A stretch of DNA of 64,000 bases, from assembly GCA_026401035.1 (NCBI GenBank), contig JAPLNR010000072.1:1-64000 (forward strand), written 5' to 3'. The stretch is from Planctomycetia bacterium (GTDB taxonomy: Bacteria; Planctomycetota; Planctomycetia; Pirellulales; UBA1268). The notes under the pieces are model-generated. The model searched no databases and was not told the DNA's origin. It worked only from the letters and a program-made list of their open reading frames with translations. A program made the position numbers and the translations under genes. Every line of letters starts with the position of its first letter. The first letter of the stretch is position 1. Below, in pieces: positions 61,801-64,000 of the stretch.

Positions 61801-63561
61801 AAGGAGGCCCAGTGGGCGGCGGGCCGCGACCTCGCGTTACGGCTCCACGCCGCCGCAGCCGACGCGACCGCACAGCAGCAATTGACGATCCCGCCCGGTA
61901 TCTACCGTGTCGCGCCGGGGCAGATCAAACTCAAGAATATGAAGCAGTTCACGATCCACGCCGCGGGCGTGAAGATGATCGTCGACTCCGAGAAGAGCGG
62001 CGCGGCGTTCACCTTCGAGGGCTGCGCGGACATCGTGCTCACGGGCCGGCCGCAGGACGGGCGGCTCGAGCCTGGCCTCGAAATTGACTCCGAGCAGTTC
62101 GCGATGAGCGTCGCTCGGATCGTGGGCGTGAACGTGGCAGCCGCCACGCTCGACGTGGAGATCCTTCCCGGCTACGAGACGACGTTGCCCGACGAGGAGC
62201 GGATGATCGTCTACCGGCCCGACGGGCGGATGGCCAATTTCCAGCAGATGGGCTGGAAGGGTGTCGAGCCGCTCGCCGGACGGAGCATTCGGCTTGGCGT
62301 GCCGGCACTCTCCAGCCCGCGGCAGCACAACACCGTGCTCGCCATCGGCAATCTGCTCTCGCTGCACAACAACATTCATCACTCCGCGCGGACGCACGTC
62401 GCCGTCGGAGCCCATGGCTGCCGCAACATGACCTACGAATCGATCCGCATCGTGAACGGCGTCGGTCAGCCTGCCGACCAGCGCACCGCCGGCGACACGG
62501 TCTACCGGGGCTGGCGGCTGATGCCGACGCCGGGCACCAGCCGGCTCGAGATCTGCGGGGGGCTCGGCCAGTTCTCCAAGGAGGGCGGGCGGTTCATATT
62601 CGAGGATTGCGAGTTCGCCGCACATCTCGACGACGGGATCAACCTGCTCTCCAAAATGGGCATGGTGGCCCGCCAGGACGCAGGCGCAACGATCGTGGTG
62701 GTCGGACCCGAGCCGACACCGGGACAGGTGCTCACGTTTCACGATTTCCACAGTTGGAAACGGCTGGGCACGGCTTCGATCGTCTCCTGCGAGAAACTGG
62801 CCGAGCCGGAGACACTGGCTGCCGTCAATTCCTTCAGCGCCTCGAAGGGATTCAGGGACGTCGGCCGCGCGTCATGGCGGGCGAAACTCGACCGGCCCAT
62901 CGCGCTCGGGCCGTTCGCCGTAGCGATCCATTCCGACCACCGGGCCGACGAGATCGTCGTGCGCGGCTGCCTGTTCCGCGACCAGCTTGCCCAAGTCATG
63001 CTGCTCCAAGGAGCAAAACGAGGGCTCATCGAAAACAATCTCATCCTGCGGAGCACCGGCCCGGCCGTGAGCCTGCAGTTCTCACAGTATTGGTGGGAGG
63101 GACCGATGCCGGGGAACTTCGTCGTGCGTAACAATGTGATCCGCGACAATCCCGTCTGGACGCCGGTCAGCGGGATGGGCGGATCGGGCTCGATCTCGGT
63201 CTGGGCCGGTACCGGTCAGCCCGTCGCAGAGCGAATCCTCTCGGGGTTTCGGATCGAGGGCAACGTGATCGAGAATCCGGCCGTGAGCGGCATCCTCCTG
63301 CGGAATGCGGAACACGCCGTCGTGCGGTTCAACCGAATCGTGAATCCTGGGGCGCAGCGGATCGAAGGCGAATTTCGGGGGCGGCCTGCCTGGCAGGAGG
63401 CCGCGGGCATCCGCCTCGATCGAGTGTCACACGCAGTCGTGACGGACAACGATATCGTGCTCGCGAGCCCATGGTGCCGGCAGGCGATCGTGATCGAAGA
63501 CACGTGCGATGCGGCGACCGTCACAGTCGCGGGAAATCGAGTGGACACCCACTTTCCGTGA
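58864..63561 (+). CDS. 1565-residue exported protein: autotransporter-type repeats and right-handed beta-helix
   Basis: This very large protein is co-translated with the esterase (ATGA overlap). A signal peptide covers residues 1-~22. The first ~850 residues carry autotransporter-associated beta-strand repeats (GAVTLAAVNTFSGGITVAGATLRVGH; GIKKTGVGALMLGAANTYDGPTVASEGTVVFG). A fibronectin-like region follows near 860-950 (DRWIDAVWTFPADPPGGFAVELSHNGG). The C-terminal ~600 residues form a right-handed parallel beta-helix (DQLAQVMLLQGAKRGLIENNLILRSTGPAVSLQ; FVVRNNVIRDN; RIEGNVIENPAVSGILLRN) like polysaccharide lyases and epimerases. No PEP-CTERM signal is present. It probably binds or cleaves a polysaccharide outside the cell. 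Confidence 0.82.
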   Translation: MNRSLLAAALLVVMHGRFPAAAVESAAAPRLHWDTSEAPGLQGGGGTWNADALAWNPVADGSAARVAWQSGAIAVFDGAESDGGKGTPPRVLLAADIEAAGIVAHAIELVGGYLRVAGGGLAINSHGEVVLSCGVGGGGSVALTGSGSVVLTRPTAAGGWTLQSGTLRFFDPRSLGTGTLAVTGNATLAPAARNIIVENPLVIDVGTRLVVESRVAPVTLAGHISGGGELVATDRGGLVIRGRWAAGCRLTVTSGTVEFAPPQPATLLATVRGGLFRAAKNSLAAGTRLAIASAGAVAASGAADGIDAWAESGWIAADSTGAIAIDGDTTLDRPLDLARLQAVCPKLSVGASGSAALAGGINGAGATLRLGGGGGLLDVRAPITGPVRLVVGGPGATGAVTLAAVNTFSGGITVAGATLRVGHPQAIPPGPLVIGDKQSNEHSCGLDLADATLSNPVRLAGRASIRNAGGGEATFAGSITAGPHRLRLAADHGSTLRVTGAIESTSLISVNCDHLPPLGKTNVVELSPASPNTCATIQVDRGLVLRARDGVGLPQAARLVLAGGVLESHGEFTREPVRADGPPHGSGGIALLWNRYHGSGFSARGGTLTVRLSGDLPLVWGRQPDGSIEPAPRELVLNAPTADGRLEWDVALDLAGETRDLKGDPTPLHTISVGAGTAAIVQPVSNSGPTPAGIKKTGVGALMLGAANTYDGPTVASEGTVVFGSAEAIGGSGRTVTADAGAVVAAGFPIDNAFLNRLASPTAVPFTVALAADSDRPLDFGSDAGAILRAATLGVIGNRIYSGEFSPCDRVVRLGGGDGTLATGLRSWDAADSEPPADTPAAATLPDEPPVTTASANDRWIDAVWTFPADPPGGFAVELSHNGGGFEPAGTAWPGERRFPIYLPDPARDLSTIRGELSLRVAAIASDGTRGQWSNVAQARPAARFEPDVELARRFPGTGDARRYSVDDPVRLVEYSAAEKEAQWAAGRDLALRLHAAAADATAQQQLTIPPGIYRVAPGQIKLKNMKQFTIHAAGVKMIVDSEKSGAAFTFEGCADIVLTGRPQDGRLEPGLEIDSEQFAMSVARIVGVNVAAATLDVEILPGYETTLPDEERMIVYRPDGRMANFQQMGWKGVEPLAGRSIRLGVPALSSPRQHNTVLAIGNLLSLHNNIHHSARTHVAVGAHGCRNMTYESIRIVNGVGQPADQRTAGDTVYRGWRLMPTPGTSRLEICGGLGQFSKEGGRFIFEDCEFAAHLDDGINLLSKMGMVARQDAGATIVVVGPEPTPGQVLTFHDFHSWKRLGTASIVSCEKLAEPETLAAVNSFSASKGFRDVGRASWRAKLDRPIALGPFAVAIHSDHRADEIVVRGCLFRDQLAQVMLLQGAKRGLIENNLILRSTGPAVSLQFSQYWWEGPMPGNFVVRNNVIRDNPVWTPVSGMGGSGSISVWAGTGQPVAERILSGFRIEGNVIENPAVSGILLRNAEHAVVRFNRIVNPGAQRIEGEFRGRPAWQEAAGIRLDRVSHAVVTDNDIVLASPWCRQAIVIEDTCDAATVTVAGNRVDTHFP

Positions 63562-63625
63562 TGCAGCGGACGTGCCGACGGATTCGCCCCTCGGCTTTGG
63601 CCGGGGGCCGCAGCAGTGCGAAAAC

Positions 63626-64000
63626 ATGACACTCGAGCGGAGCACGTTGCAGGCGATCTACCTCAACGCCAGCAGCTACTGGCACGAGGGCTACTGGCCC
63701 AGCAATGTCACGATCCGCAACAACGTGATCCAAAACAACACCCCCGTCTCCAATCGGTATTCCTGTCCCTCCATCGAGGTTGGCAGCCGGCTCGCCGTGC
63801 CCGGTCACGTCCGCGGGCAGATCGAGAACTGTGACATCCTGGGCAACACGATCATCAATTCCGCGCACTCGGCAATCCAGCGCAACTATGGCCGCAACTA
63901 CCGCATCGTCGGCAACACGATCGTCAATCCTGGCGTGGTGGGCGGAGCGACGCATTTCGCGATCGTGATCCGCGGTGGTGAGAACGTTGTCGCGGCCGAC
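63626..64000 (+). CDS. Second right-handed beta-helix fragment, cut by the window end
   Basis: This open frame has no stop before the window edge and is missing from the ORF track. It reads MTLERSTLQAIYLNASSYWHEGYWPSNVTIRNNVIQNN...ILGNTIINSAHSAIQRNYGRNYRIVGNTIVNPG, a beta-helix pattern closely like the end of the preceding gene. The frame is open back to 63494 (ATG at 63509), and no signal peptide is present. It may be a frameshifted continuation of the 1565-residue protein or the remnant of a tandem paralogue. The start is only a guess. Confidence 0.5.
   Translation, partial: MTLERSTLQAIYLNASSYWHEGYWPSNVTIRNNVIQNNTPVSNRYSCPSIEVGSRLAVPGHVRGQIENCDILGNTIINSAHSAIQRNYGRNYRIVGNTIVNPGVVGGATHFAIVIRGGENVVAAD

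Overview
The window reads as a chromosomal segment of a high-GC planctomycete, most like the Pirellulales group. The evidence is the gene families. There are two sets of PSCyt1/DUF1549/DUF1553 cytochrome-like proteins with DUF1501 partners, a DUF1559 prepilin-like protein, PEP-CTERM and autotransporter-repeat surface proteins, and a formylmethanofuran:tetrahydromethanopterin formyltransferase, a C1 enzyme known in planctomycetes. No rRNA, tRNA, CRISPR array or transposase gene was seen.

Layout. 0-8 kb: end of an HTTM-like membrane protein, a small membrane protein coupled to ligA, a family 9 glycosyltransferase, an acyl-CoA-dehydrogenase-like protein and an alpha-glucan phosphorylase. 8-16 kb (minus strand): a tight four-gene operon in the order DUF1501, PPC/Ig-like exported protein, DUF1549/DUF1553 protein, PSCyt1-WD40 protein. 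16-22.6 kb: a short UvrC, two divergently transcribed phosphohexomutases and a YidR-like beta-propeller protein. 22.7-28.3 kb (plus strand): a second overlapping operon of PSCyt1-DUF1549-DUF1553 fusion, DUF1501 protein and TIM-barrel sugar isomerase-like protein, facing a XylR-like AraC regulator. 29.8-31.3 kb: an unusual sigma-70 factor with three apparent N-terminal HTH modules. 31.8-37.9 kb: a secreted protein, then infC-rpmI-rplT-pheS-pheT; infC appears to start on AUC. 38-50.8 kb: a DUF11 surface protein, the C1 enzyme Ftr, a large secreted protein, an ECF sigma factor with a small membrane partner, an MscS channel with a clear terminator, a LysM protein with a catalytically empty YkuD-like region, glgC and an S41 protease. 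50.9-64 kb: a surface/glycan locus with a small conserved protein, lipoprotein, DUF1559 prepilin-like protein and frameshifted PEP-CTERM protein (minus strand), a GntR/LacI-hybrid regulator, and a sialate O-acetylesterase overlapping a 1565-residue beta-helix protein (plus strand). It ends in a second beta-helix fragment that runs off the window.

How the genes fit together. GlgC, GlgP and the phosphoglucomutase cover storage-glucan synthesis and breakdown, though they are not adjacent. The infC-pheT block is the translation operon. The two PSCyt/DUF1501 operons and the 51-64 kb locus are exported systems; the second operon and the 51-64 kb locus each lie beside a sugar-type regulator.

Non-coding signals are the most unusual part. 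Three dispersed copies of a roughly 131-135 nt element fold into the same nested hairpin, with compensatory changes in the middle helix. An 18-bp palindrome (GACAGGCTTCAGCCTGTC) recurs at gene ends and its family often supplies the TAG stop codon. A 142-nt intergenic block can fold as a three-way junction. A CGTGTTGACA-type motif recurs in the two promoter regions beside the GntR-type regulator.
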